Origin: Phyto melanocephala
Taxonomy: Eukaryota; Arthropoda; Insecta; Diptera; Rhinophoridae
Assembly (NCBI GenBank): GCA_941918925.1
Contig: OW799234.1
Coordinates: 118,953,128 to 119,017,127, forward strand
Length of the DNA stretch: 64,000 nt
Direction: 5' to 3'
Part shown: positions 34,781-44,883 of the stretch, one piece after another
Position numbering within the stretch: position 1 is the first letter of the stretch
Layout: every line of letters begins with the position of its first letter
Notes under the pieces: model-generated
Told to the model about the DNA's origin: nothing
Database searches by the model: none
Seen by the model: only the letters and a program-made list of their open reading frames with translations
Translations under genes and position numbers: made by a program

Positions 34781-35555
34781 TTTTGTCGACAGTCAGGCGG
34801 CACCCTTGTCACTCAGGTCATACATTATGACGTCTAAATTAGTTGGCCAATGTAGAAAGGAACTGTCAAGGCTTGGTCAGTGGGCTGACGTTACTCTAGT
34901 TTGGATTCCTGCGCATAAGGGCCACTATGGTAACGAGCGTGCTGATGAGCTAGCCAGGGGAGGATCTGCTCTGGATATCTCTAATGCAATTGCAGTTGCA
35001 ATCCCGTTGGGGACTATTAAGAGCAGAATCTCCAGACACTTTCTCCGGAAGGCTGATAACAGGTGGCGTGGGCTGAGCACGTGTAAGGTGGCACGGCTTA
35101 CGTGGCCCTCTTTTGATGCACGACGTACATTGCAACTTACCAGTCGGAGGGACATATCGAGGTTGCTGGCGGTATTGACGGGTCACTGGATGTTAGGCAA
35201 ACATGCAAGTCGGCTCGGACTCCCATCGAACGACCATTGTCGCAGTTGTCTGGATAGAGAGAAGGAGGAATCGGTTTTCCACTTTCTCTGCGAATGTCCT
35301 GCACTGGCGTCTAAGAGACACAGATTTCTGGGCGAACATATACTAGATGGCCTCTCTGCGATATCTGAAGTTGGACTGAATTATCTACTGAGATATCTCA
35401 GGGCCACGGGGTGGATCTAGTACCCTTACTCTTGGATTTTATTCTGAGATACACTAGAAGCTGACGAGTGATGTGGTCCTGTCAAAACGGAGTCATACAG
35501 ACTCTACTTGACTGTTGGCGTGCAGCGAACTACCACGATAACCAACCAACCAACC
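34781..35555 (+). mobile_element. 5'-truncated non-LTR retrotransposon with 13-bp target duplication
   Basis: ATGCTTTAATAGC is present at 34,768-34,780 and 35,556-35,568, bracketing a 775-bp insert that ends in ACCAACCAACCAACC, a CCAA simple-repeat tail rather than poly(A). The insert begins inside the RNase H domain. The duplicated site belongs to element I, so this is the youngest layer of the cluster. Confidence 0.9.
34783..35420 (+). pseudogene. RNase H and cysteine-rich C-terminus of a non-LTR retrotransposon (5'-truncated)
   Basis: The frame is open from the truncation point (VDSQAAPLSLRSYIM, the DSQ strand of RNase H) to a stop at 35,418-35,420; an internal ATG-less start at 34,806 would give 204 residues. 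Counting from there, VWIPAHKGH at 32-40 and GNERADELA at 42-50 are the final RNase H motif, LTGHWMLGKHA at 124-134, and CRSC (145-148) with HFLCECPAL (159-167) form the CX2C...H...C tail common in RNase H-bearing fly non-LTR elements. No internal stop or frameshift, and GC content well above the surroundings, point to a recent insertion. Reverse transcriptase and endonuclease are absent, so the fragment is inert. I- or LOA-like clade is inference. Confidence 0.85.
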
Positions 35556-35620
35556 ATGCTTTAATAGCACATCAAATTGGTAGTGGGTAGCAAAAATTCC
35601 GCACAACCGGCATTATAATT

Positions 35621-37966
35621 ATTATAGTATTATTTATGGCAAATAAGTCTTAGTTATCACTTAAACATCATTGCAATAATTATCATTAACAAAATAAATC
35701 TTTTCCGTTCCAACTGCATTCAAAAGTATGTACTTCGTTACATACTTTGAACAAGAAAACGAAAACTCTTCTAAAAAGTATTAGGATTTGTTTATGCGGG
35801 TAAAACACGTATTTAAATATTTGTTCAGCAAAAAAAGAAAAAAGACCATCACCTGATGCCATTTACTTAAAACAAATACTCATACTAATAAATGTTCTTT
35901 ATAAATATAAAACTTTTAAGTAAATAACTAAAATAAACAAGAGAGTTTATTAATTAAGTATAAAGAAAGTTATGTAATATAGTTATTATTAATATTAAAA
36001 AAAAAAGTTATGCTTAACCACAACATAGAAAATCTCTACTAAATTACAGTTGATAGAACTACTAAGATTTTCACATTCGAAATATTTAAAAACTGCATAC
36101 ATTTTATGATTTTATTTTTTAAATTTATCCACAAAATTATATAAATATATTTTTGCTTAAAAATTCTCTTTTGTTAACTAGTTATATTGTATTCCTGCCT
36201 TTCACATTCTCATGTATATTCATTGCCACTTGCAACATGCTGTGAATGGCTACAATGTCAGCGTCATATGCATAAAATTGCCACATTAAAATTTGTGCAC
36301 ATTTTCTGAGAATTTAAAATTTTTGGTGGCATTTGTACGTATTATTTTCTCAACAATACTTTTGTGCTTTAAATGACTGGTGCAAAATTTTAGGGTCGCA
36401 AAAACTCGAAACGACAATTATATTTAAAAACATTTTTGCTTATATTTGTAAAAATTTCGATGTCATCTGCCGTTGCAGATTGATACTGCTACTATTCAAC
36501 TGCATGTAATTTTGACTCATTAGTCGGTTACTCAATATTTTATGCAACATAAATTTTTGTTGCACAATTTGTTCTCCCGAATTGTTTGCAGGCACAACTT
36601 TTGCCGCACACAGACACATGTTGAAACGTCAGCTTTTGGCGCAGTATAAAACTCTCTGGCCCCAATTACCAAACACCTGCTGTATTTCAAGCACAACTAT
36701 TGGGAACGAAAATGTAATTGGCAGCGACACATGTCAGAAATGTAAATGTGGCAAGTTAAATGTGGAAAAGAAATTAAATTAATTTAAAGTGAATATTGTT
36801 TGGGGTAAACTTCAATGGAATGTATGAAATATTTTATGTATTTTTCAGTTTAATGTAAAGTTTAATTTTAGTTTGCAATCAAATCATTTAATTTCAAAAA
36901 TAGGAGACCCAAACTCAACTATGAGTATTTTTGTATACTTTTTAGAAACTAATATTTCCAAGTTATCTTATTTGAGGCTAAATAGAAAAGCTTTCTGATA
37001 TCAGCTATAAGATTTGTCCTTTTAAATCGTGTAATTATGGACTTCTTTGACTCAAATTTAAATACTAACTATCCTACAACTAATCAATGAAGGCAAAAAA
37101 ACATACTTATTACCAACAAACTTCTTCTAAATTTATTTAAAATAGCGGAACCGTAGCCAGTATTCGGTTTCGTTTTTTAAATCGAAGATATGTTTTCACG
37201 TTTTTCGAATCGTTAGTTCTTGTTATTAAACTATTGTTTTGTTGTTCCGAAATTTCTATTGCAAAAATCATCAATACTTATTGAATACTTATACATTAAA
37301 ATTCCACTATAACAACTTAACTATACGATTGGCAATAATTGTGGTACTCCAAACTGATACTCTTTTCTTTGTGTGATTTTATTTATCACTATCGTTTTAG
37401 TATTATTTTAATTGGTAATATAGCGTAACTTTGTTTTCCTTTTATTTTATAAAAAGAACTTTCCCGTGACAAAAAGTATTCTAAATATCTACCCCGGTAT
37501 TAAGGAATAGTTACACTCAATTCTTAGAGCTTTTAAGTTTACTGAGCTTAGGCATACAGAAAGACAGACAGACAGACAAAAGTTAAGAACTTTTTTTGAC
37601 TATATGGCTGTTCATATTTATAAAGAATCAATTTAATTTATTTGTTATAATATTTCCTCTTTTTTAAAAATATTTGAAATTTGACATAAGTTGTTTTTTC
37701 AAAACTCCACAGGTATTTGTTTACCTTTAGAAACCACAGTATATATAAACAATAAACAAAAAATGTCACACGTTTCAATTTTCCTGCAACATAATTCTTA
37801 TGAAACGTGTATAAAACGGATATGTGAAAGTGCACAATAGATGTAAATGTGCGTAGAACACATGCAAAAAGGCATTTAATTGCCACAAAAAAATAAACGC
37901 ATAATTAGTGCGAAGGCAAAAAAAAACTAAAGCGGCCAAAGAAACAGTCATCTAAATGACACTTCA
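35621..37966. other. Unique DNA, no gene recognised
   Basis: No transposon ends. The 36,180-36,790 part has mixed composition with many CA/TG words (ACTTGCAACATGCTGTGAAT, CACAGACACATGTTGAAACG) and reads like ordinary single-copy fly DNA; a 66-codon frame there has no recognisable motif. A short GACA repeat lies near 37,566-37,578. Confidence 0.35.
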
Positions 37967-38306
37967 CAGCCTGCAAAATAGTTCGACATCTTTTTGATGT
38001 CTGTAAGATATTTTTACAAAAAAGCAAGAACTCTATAGGAATTCTGTGAGGCTTCTGACTGAAAAACCTGCAAAGTGGTTGACACCAGTTCTGAGAGAAA
38101 TCTTGAGTTTTTTACCAACAAGTCTGATAGAAATCTCACGGTAATCTGATGAAAGAGGAACTTCTAATTTTTTAAAGCGCCCTTAGTACAGATATCTTAC
38201 GGAAGTAATATGTAATTAAATTCATAAAAAAAAATCGAAAATAAAAACTAAACGAACGTAAGTTTAATGTGATTATTAATTTAACTATTTTATTATTAAA
38301 TAATTA

Positions 38307-39189
38307 CAAAGAGTGATTGGTAAAGATTGAGTTCTTAGTTATTATCTTTTTGGCAACACTGGTTTAAACAGCTGACGCACGTTTCGTGTTTTGTTTCACT
38401 GTCAAACATCTTCAGTTTGGTCTATAATTTAACCATGAATCGTCCTACAAACGAACAACGCTTGCAAATTATTGAATGCGTGCTCTGTTAAGAAAGTTCA
38501 TCGAGCGCTTCTTGTGTTCAGCGACGAAGCTCATTTTTGGCTCAATGGGTACGTTAATAAGCAGAATTGTCGATTTAAGAGTGAAGATCAGCCAGAAACA
38601 TTGCAAGAGCTACCAATGAATACAGAAAAAGTCACAGTTTGGTGCGGTTTATGGGCTGGTGGCATCATTGGACCGTACTTCTTCAAAGATGATGCGAATC
38701 GTAACGTAACTGTGAATGGTGAGCGCTACCGTGAGATGATATCCAACATTTTTTTCCCCCAAATACAAGAGATCGACTTGCATGACATGTGGTTTCAACT
38801 AGACGGTGCCACATGCCACACAGCACGCTTAACAACGGACTTATTGAGAGGCGAGTTCGGTGAACATTTTATTTTACGTTCGGGACCGGTCAATTGGCCG
38901 ACTAGATCATGCGATTTAACGCCTTTAGACTATTTTTTGTGGGGCTATGTTAAAGCTCATGCCTATACATCATGAGATACCGGCCGAAATGTTGGAAAGA
39001 GTATGCCAAAATTGGACTAAGCGGTTGGACCACTTGAGGCGCAGTCACGGTCAACATTTGTATGAAATAATCTTCAAACATTAAATTATATGGACCGTAC
39101 TATCGATTCAAATAAAGATTTCATGCATTTTTCTGAATTTTATGTGTTTTTTTAAAACTTTCCTATAGCTCTTAAAAAATCACGCTTTA
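38307..39189 (+). mobile_element. DD41D-type mariner element, internally deleted (copy 1)
   Basis: The left end has AAAGAGTGATTGG and the shared leader TTATTATCTTTTTGGCAACA. The right end is CTCTTAAAAAATCACGCTTT, whose inverse AAAGCGTGATTTTTTAAGAG parallels the left end of copy 2 (AAAGGGTGATTTTTTAGC). It encloses one transposase gene with internal deletions. Confidence 0.75.
38435..39083 (+). pseudogene. Transposase of the DD41D mariner, with deletions
   Basis: The start MNRPTNEQRLQII at 38,435 runs out of frame after a 14-base deletion near 38,475. The main frame, 38,472-38,975 (167 residues), begins in the helix-turn-helix (CSVKKVHRALL) and jumps straight to VFSDEAHFWLNGYVNKQN, the first catalytic Asp, so roughly 130 residues of the DNA-binding region and linker are deleted. 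The second Asp is in QLDGATCHTA and the third in CDLTPLDYFLWG; 41 residues lie between them, the spacing of DD41D (rosa-like) mariners. A second deletion before EIPAEMLERVCQNWTKRLDH shifts the frame again; the natural end ...EIIFKH is at 39,083. All three catalytic acids survive, but the protein cannot bind its ends and is a pseudogene. Confidence 0.8.
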
Positions 39190-39410
39190 TATATTATATT
39201 GTTGTTAAGTTTTTTTTCATAATTATTTGTTACCTTTTCTATTATATGTATATTGTATTCAGTTTTACAAAATTTGTTTTTTAATTTCTATATTTTATCT
39301 TTTAATCAGTTATTATTTTTAAATTTTTAATATCACTTACTTTGCTATTTGGACACGATTGTAAGGATTTAAAAAAATTTAAAATTACATATAAACATTA
39401 TAAATTAATA

Positions 39411-40020
39411 AAGGGTGATTAAATTTTAAGGGCCGATGTTGAAGAATGTGAACCAAACCTAACGTCAAGTTTTGTTTCTACATTTCATTTGACATTTCTC
39501 AATTTCAGACTAACTCAATTTGAACCATGGAATGATACGTAATCAAGCAATGCGTTACAGTTAATCAGGCTCATTATGAAAATCAGCCTTCAAATTAAAA
39601 TGCATTTCGTGCACTTCGTGATTCTTTTGGTCAACATAATCGTTTAAATTCGTCCAAAATCGGGTAAATTGTGAAAAATATTTGAATTTCAGTAAAACAG
39701 GTCTGTTTGAATAGTGAAAACATCTGTGAATGCCTTCTTAGTTCGTTGAATGGGAAACATTGCTATTTTTTGCAATATTGTGGCAAAAGAGCAGTCAACC
39801 TCGACTCATCATCGCACCAGACAATTGAACATCAACGTTGTCATTAAAAATTGATTGAGGTGTGCCGCCAAAAATGAGGCAGCCATTTGGCTAATATTTT
39901 GTTTCATACATAATTGAACCATAACAATATTATCATAATATAAAGAAATGACAATAATTTCCTAACTAAATTGTGTGTTATTCAAAATCAATCATCGGGC
40001 CTTTAAAATAAACCACCCTT
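39411..40020 (+). mobile_element. M1 mariner-type element, 610 bp
   Basis: AAGGGTGATTAAATTTTAAG ... CTTTAAAATAAACCACCCTT with TA at 39,409-39,410 and 40,021-40,022. It keeps the N-terminal transposase region (broken frames) and 3' part without a catalytic core. Unlike the nested copies, this one is free-standing, inside the 37,967-40,523 element. Confidence 0.8.
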
Positions 40021-40159
40021 TATTTATTCTTTAATTTAATTTAAATCATTTTTATTCAGGCTTAAGTTCATTTTTTTAGTATTAAACTATGAAAATCTAT
40101 TTCGATTATTAGATATGGAAAAGATTTTCGAAACCAGCTACCCGTTTCGTTGAAAAAGA

Positions 40160-40300
40160 AAGAAAGTAGACAAATTTAAAAATAAATGCTATGCTTCTCT
40201 TGTTCTTATTTCATTAAATTGTAACATATATAGTAGTTTCAAATTATATATGCCGATAAAGAGTGCTGATGATAAAATCGTAAAAATGATTTATTATAAA
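40160..40300 (+). repeat. Dispersed repeat R, copy 1
   Basis: GACAAATTTAAAAATAAATG, then CTTCTCTTGTTCTTATTTCA and AGTGCTGATGATAAAATCG match in order the inverse of 59,060-59,230. Confidence 0.6.
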
Positions 40301-40523
40301 TTTTACGTTGAAGACTTAAAAAAACTTCTATAGATCTGTACGAGGACAGTTGGAAATCTAGCACACATGTCGGTAAATTAAAAAAAATAAAATCCCTTTG
40401 ACAAATGCATACGAAAACAGTCGTACATCAAATATCCCAGACATGTATGACAGAAATCTATACGAAATATTCGTAAAAACAATCAGATATTTGTCAGACA
40501 TTGTCGTACTATTTTGCAGGCTG

Positions 40524-40886
40524 GGTGGTTAAAGACAAATGCTCTAGATTTACACATACACATACGTACGGTGTTTATGTATTATTGCTACATTTCAAAA
40601 AACCTAATCGGTAATAAAGTTAACGACTTCAATTTATATATCTAGTATTTCACTTTTTTTTTGCTATTTTGTTTAAATTATATAATTATTCTCACTGGGA
40701 AATAATTGAATATTAAAATATATAAAAGACATAAACATTGATATTAAAATATATATTGTCACATCACTTGTCACATTCATGATGACAGTTTTGTTACTAC
40801 GAACAATTTGTCAATACCAAACAACAGACAACCTTAATGGTTACTAATAACTACTAGCAAAAATAACAACAACAATTAAAATAATA
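40524..40886. other. AT-rich spacer, nothing recognised
   Basis: No supported feature. Confidence 0.4.
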
Positions 40887-41272
40887 AAGGGTTCGCCATC
40901 TAACGTATTTTTCTCATCTTTTCAGATGAAGCTCATTTTGATCTTGGCGGGTATGTAAACAAGCGAAATTGTCGCATTTGGGGCACAGAAAACCCGCACG
41001 CATACATTGAAAAGCCAATACACCCAAAACTGGTCACTGTTTAGTGCGGATTTTGGTCCAAAGGCATAATTGGGCCATTTTTCTTCATAAATGAGCAAGG
41101 AGTGGCCGTAGTCAATGGCGATCGTTATCGGGCCATGTTGAACGAATTTTTGTTCACAAAAATTGAGGTGGAGGATATTGGCAACATTTGACGGCGCTAC
41201 GTGTCACACAGCCGAAGCTACATTTTTTTATAGCATTTTCAAAAAAAAAAAAAAATTATTTGGTGGACCCTT
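40887..41272 (+). mobile_element. Internally deleted mariner-type element with transposase core fragment
   Basis: AAGGGTTCGCCA at the left and TGGTGGACCCTT at the right are imperfect inverted ends with TA outside both. Between them a frame beginning near 40,922 reads SDEAHFDLGGYVNKRNCRIW, GTENPHAYIEKPIHPKLVTV, a stop, CGFWSKGIIGPFFF, NGDRYRAMLNEFLFTKIEVE, then after a shift DGATCHTAEAT. These are the first and second catalytic Asp regions of an insect mariner related to the DD41D copy but clearly distinct. N-terminus and third Asp are deleted. Confidence 0.75.
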
Positions 41273-42647
41273 TATATTGTATTAAAATACCGTTTAATGC
41301 TAAAAAAAAATTAAATACAACAACGAAAATTTATAAGTAATAACAACGCCAAAAGCCAAAAAAGAAAGCATTCTCAGATAGTAGTATGACCAATGCCGCC
41401 ATTACAAACACACAGATAATAATGCATCATCTACACATAAAACCACAACTAGAGCACAAACGTAGAAACATACAAAATTATCAGCAACATAATTGTAGTA
41501 GCCATCGTAACAGCCAACAACGCTGTCAACTTCCTCGTCCTAACCATCATACAAAGACACAGCACACTATACCAGCAGCGGTTGATCCCGTAAAGTGCCC
41601 CTTCTGTAGTTGTCACTTAAACATAAGTTTTTAACTGATGTTAACTGCTGGACAGTGGGCTTTAACGTTAGATTTCTAGGGAATTTTAAAAGTATTCGGA
41701 GTTAAATAAACAACATTATTTAAGAGATTAAAACTATAAGCAAAAGAAATCTTTTTTTTAAATTTTGGTAAACTACTATTGAGTAAAGAAAATTTATAAT
41801 ACAATTGAAAGATAATAACAAACAAAAAGTAAAAGGGTTGCTGTTTGGTTAAAAATTTCAATCTAACTCGTTGTGGTAAAATATATGAAAAAGGAAAACC
41901 TAAAAGTAGTTACCGAATTCAATTAACTTAAGTCCCGGGAATAAAATACCTATATACGATATTTACAACCAACATGTAACCACCGATCAGAGAGTGCTGA
42001 TGATGAAATCGTAGCTGGTTTCGAAAATGCATTCCACTCGGCTAGTGTTGGTAAAAATATTATTTTTCAGATTTATTCTTTCATTTATCACAGTTAAAAA
42101 TTCTTTGTAAAAATAAAGAATGTTAATATGAACTCAAGCCTGATTAAAATTTAAATATTCGTTTAAACAGAAAAGTTTAACATAATAAAAATTCAATAAT
42201 TCTTTTAATGTATAAATTTTGTCGAAACTTTTTTATAAAAAAAAAGAAATTAATGGAAAAACGAAAACATAATTCGTTGAGAAGTTAAGAATATAGAAAT
42301 TTATAAATAATTTATTTTTTACAATAAAAGTAATTTTGGCAACATTTTATGTAAAAGAGAAAATTTTATAAAAAAATTCAATCTGTGGCGGAAAAAACTT
42401 AAAATTTTTTTGTAAAAAAATAATAAACAAAAATAAAAAAGAATAATTTATCAAAAACATTTTAACAGGATTTCTTTATTAAGTCCGTTAAAATAAGACA
42501 AAATTTTTGGTCACTTTTATAAAACCCTAAATTTAAAGAAATTTTTTTGTTTGTATAAAGTTGTTTTTCTCTAAAAACTAAATTCATAAAATGTTACCAA
42601 AATATCCCAATATACATTGTATAGATATAAGGATGTTTTTAATAGAA
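41273..42647. other. AT-rich DNA, no gene recognised
   Basis: A basic, His/Gln/Asn-rich open frame at 41,386-41,634 has no recognisable motif and probably reflects CA-rich DNA. Repeat R copy 2 lies at 41,985-42,045. Confidence 0.4.
41985..42045 (+). repeat. Dispersed repeat R, copy 2 (end only)
   Basis: AGAGTGCTGATGATGAAATC then GTAGCTGGTTTCGAAAATGC matches the end of repeat R at 59 kb (inverse). Confidence 0.65.
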
Positions 42648-42791
42648 ACAAGTAAGAGCACTATATTCGGCTGTGCCGAATCTTTTATACCCACCACCTA
42701 TTTTGTGTACATTTAAAGCACAATATTTATTATTTTGTTAATCATTATGGAATAATCTCTTTATAATAAAATATTTATCACTTTCTTTGTA

Positions 42792-43188
42792 AAAGGTATT
42801 TACATTTTAAGGGCCCATATTAAAGGTGAACTACACCTAGTCTTTAAATTTGTTTTCTGCATTTCACTTGACATTTCTCAATCTCAGACTAACTCAATTT
42901 GAACAGTGGAAAGATACGCAAATGAGCAACGCGTTAAAGTTATTCAGGTTTTCGTTCAAATTCGTTCAAATTCGTCCACAATCGGGAGAATTGTAAAAAA
43001 TATTTAAATTTCTGCAAAACAGGTCTGTATAAAATGTTAGAAAATCTGTGAATGCCTTCTTAGTTCGTTGAATGGGAACTATTGCTGTTTTTTGCGATAG
43101 TGTGGCAAAAGAACAGTCAACCTCGACTCATCATCATGCCCAACAATTGAGCATCAACATTATCATTGAAAATTTGGACCATCAGATA
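42792..43188 (+). mobile_element. M1 remnant nested in element D, 3' end deleted
   Basis: Starts AAAAGGTATTTACATTTTAAG (decayed end) after CTTTCTTTGTA, the same insertion point as in A and B. It stops at CCATCAGATA, joined directly to CTTCGAAATGCTACTAAAAT of the host, so a deletion removed the right end. Confidence 0.7.
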
Positions 43189-43524
43189 CTTCGAAATGCT
43201 ACTAAAATGCTTTTGTAAATGTAGTCTTTCAATAAAAGTGGGCGTTAAAGTAGGTGTGTCAATAAAGTTTCTGCTAATAAATACAACTAAGATATTTCAA
43301 TATAGCCCTTTATTTTCCTAAAAACTTTGTCAATAGAGAAATTACATGAATTTAAGATAAACCGTTATATGGGAGGTAGTCGTTAAAGTGGGTGTGTCAC
43401 CTAAACTTTTTGGCACAACAATAACATTGATCAGAAGGATATACGTAGAAATTTGATCATCATACCTCTAATTTTGGCGGTTTTATGAGCTTTTAAATTT
43501 CATTAACGGTAGATTACGTGAAAA

Positions 43525-44250
43525 GTGGGCGTTATAGTAGACGTGTCAAGGTTGTTTTTGCGAATGAGTACAACTTAGGTGTTTCAATATAGCCCTTTAT
43601 TATTCCAAAATCATTATTAGTAGAGACATTATATGAATTTTAGGTAAAACGTTATATGAGAGGTGGGCGTAAAAGTGGGCGTGGCAACCTAATTTTCTAG
43701 CACAGTAATGACATTGCCTAGGGGGATATACGTAGCAAATTTTATCATCATACCTCTTATTTTGGCGGTTTTATGAGCTTTTAAATTACATTAACGGTAT
43801 ATAACGTGAAAAGTGGGCGTTATAGTAGGCGTGTAAAAGTTATTTTTGCGAATGAGTACAACTTAGGTGTTTCAATATAGCCCTTTATAATTCAAAAATC
43901 TTTATTAATAGAGAAATTATATGAATTTTGAGTAAAACGTTATATGGGAGGTGAGCATAAAAGTGGGCGTGGCACTTTAATTTTCTGGCACAGTAATGAC
44001 AATGCCTAGTGGGATATACGTAGCAAATTTTATTATCATACCTCTAATTTTGGCGGTTTTATAAGCTTTTAAATTTCATTAACGGTCTATAACGTGAAAA
44101 GTGGGCGTTATAGTAGGCGTGTCAAAGTTATTTTTGCGAATGAGTACAACATAGGTGTTTCAATATAGCCCTTTATAATTCCAAAATCTTTATTAATAGA
44201 GAAATTATATGAATTTTAAGTAAAACGTTATATGGGAGGTGGGCGTTAAA
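43525..44250 (+). repeat. Tandem units of 288 bp inside element D
   Basis: GTGGGCGTTATAGTAG starts at 43,525, 43,813 and 44,101, exactly 288 bp apart. Each unit also holds TTCCAAAATC, a second GTGGGCG-type pair (GTGGGCGTAAAAGTGGGCG) and a CATACCTCT-like block. Confidence 0.9.
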
Positions 44251-44883
44251 GTGGGCGTGGCACATTGATTTTCCGTTAAAAAAAGCGTCTCACCAATAAG
44301 CAAAGTGTGCAAAATTTCAGAGTCGTACATCCAATTTTGTTGCTTTTATGACGTTTTTGTTTTTAAATATACCGAAAAATACACTGTGCGGTATAAATTT
44401 TCGTACATTTTGATCGATAACTCCTCTCCTAATGCATAGATTTAGATAATTTTCAGGAAAAAATATTGTTTTTACTCAAGAAATATATATTCGAAGTTTC
44501 ATGAGTCTACGTTAATGCGTTTGGACACAATTCCATTTTATTCGATGTTTGAAGGACACGGTTTTTTCGACCTACTCTTGCTTTTCGAGCTATAACTCTC
44601 TTCCTAATATTCCGATTTAGCCCATTTTCAATACCAAACAAACCTTGTCTATAAGAAAGATTCTGGCAAAATTTGAGCCCCCTAGCTTTTTCGGTGCGAC
44701 CTCTATCGTGCTTTCAACAGACGGACAGACGGACAGACGGACGGACATAGCTAGATCGTCATCAAATCAAACCCTGATTCAGAATATATATACTTTATGG
44801 GGTCTAAAATGGATATTTCGATGTGTTACAAACGGAATGACAAAATGAATATACCCCCACCATTTTTTTGGTGGCGGGTATAA

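Larger units (their letters stand above)
33316..35620 (-). mobile_element. Element I: family-1 host element, split by two insertions
   Basis: Its 3' end (plus strand TACCCGCCAACAAAAAAATG, then GTTGGGG) is at 33,316, followed by the (GTCC/GTCT)n tract near 33,370-33,400 and the family-1 body to about 33,625. It resumes after element J at about 34,604 with AGAAGCTTTATTGACACGCC and runs to the empty M1 site (GTTATACAAAGAAAGTGATA, about 34,696). It is split again by a non-LTR insert at 34,781-35,555 and ends with a decayed ATTGGTAGTGGGTA and hairpin near 35,590-35,615. Confidence 0.7.
37967..40523. mobile_element. Terminal-inverted-repeat element carrying two mariner-type elements
   Basis: CAGCCTGCAAAATAGTTCGA at 37,967 is matched inverted at 40,523 (22 bp, one mismatch), and both ends continue into GACA/TGTCTG-rich sequence. 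The interval holds the DD41D mariner (38,307-39,189) and an M1 copy (39,411-40,020); without them the element would be about 1.06 kb. No transposase of its own is visible and no target duplication is clear, so the class is open (a CAG start would suit hAT). Confidence 0.6.
42648..44883 (+). mobile_element. Element D: family-1 element with nested M1 and three tandem units
   Basis: ACAAGTAAGAGCACTATA, the TTCGGC-TGT-GCCGAA hairpin and TATACCCACCACC at the start; (GACG/GACA)n near 44,718-44,743, TTTATGGGGTC and CCACCA-T6-TGGTGG-CGGGTATAA at the end. It has the clearest internal array of the window. A 67-codon frame near the 3' end spells the (GAC)n tract as TDGQTDRRTD and is not a gene. Confidence 0.8.

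Noticed and set aside
34925..35186. Two minus-strand frames
   Set aside because: Antisense shadows of the RNase H fragment.
41386..41634. His/Gln/Asn-rich frame ending with a CPFCSCH motif
   Set aside because: A single cysteine cluster in CA-rich DNA is not enough to support a zinc-finger gene.
43525..44250. CRISPR-like array
   Set aside because: Long tandem units without short repeats and unique spacers, in a eukaryotic transposon.
44645..44848. Open frame over the 3' end of element D (and equivalents in A, B, C)
   Set aside because: It spells the (GACG/GACA)n tract and element core; the same frame recurs only because the repeat recurs.
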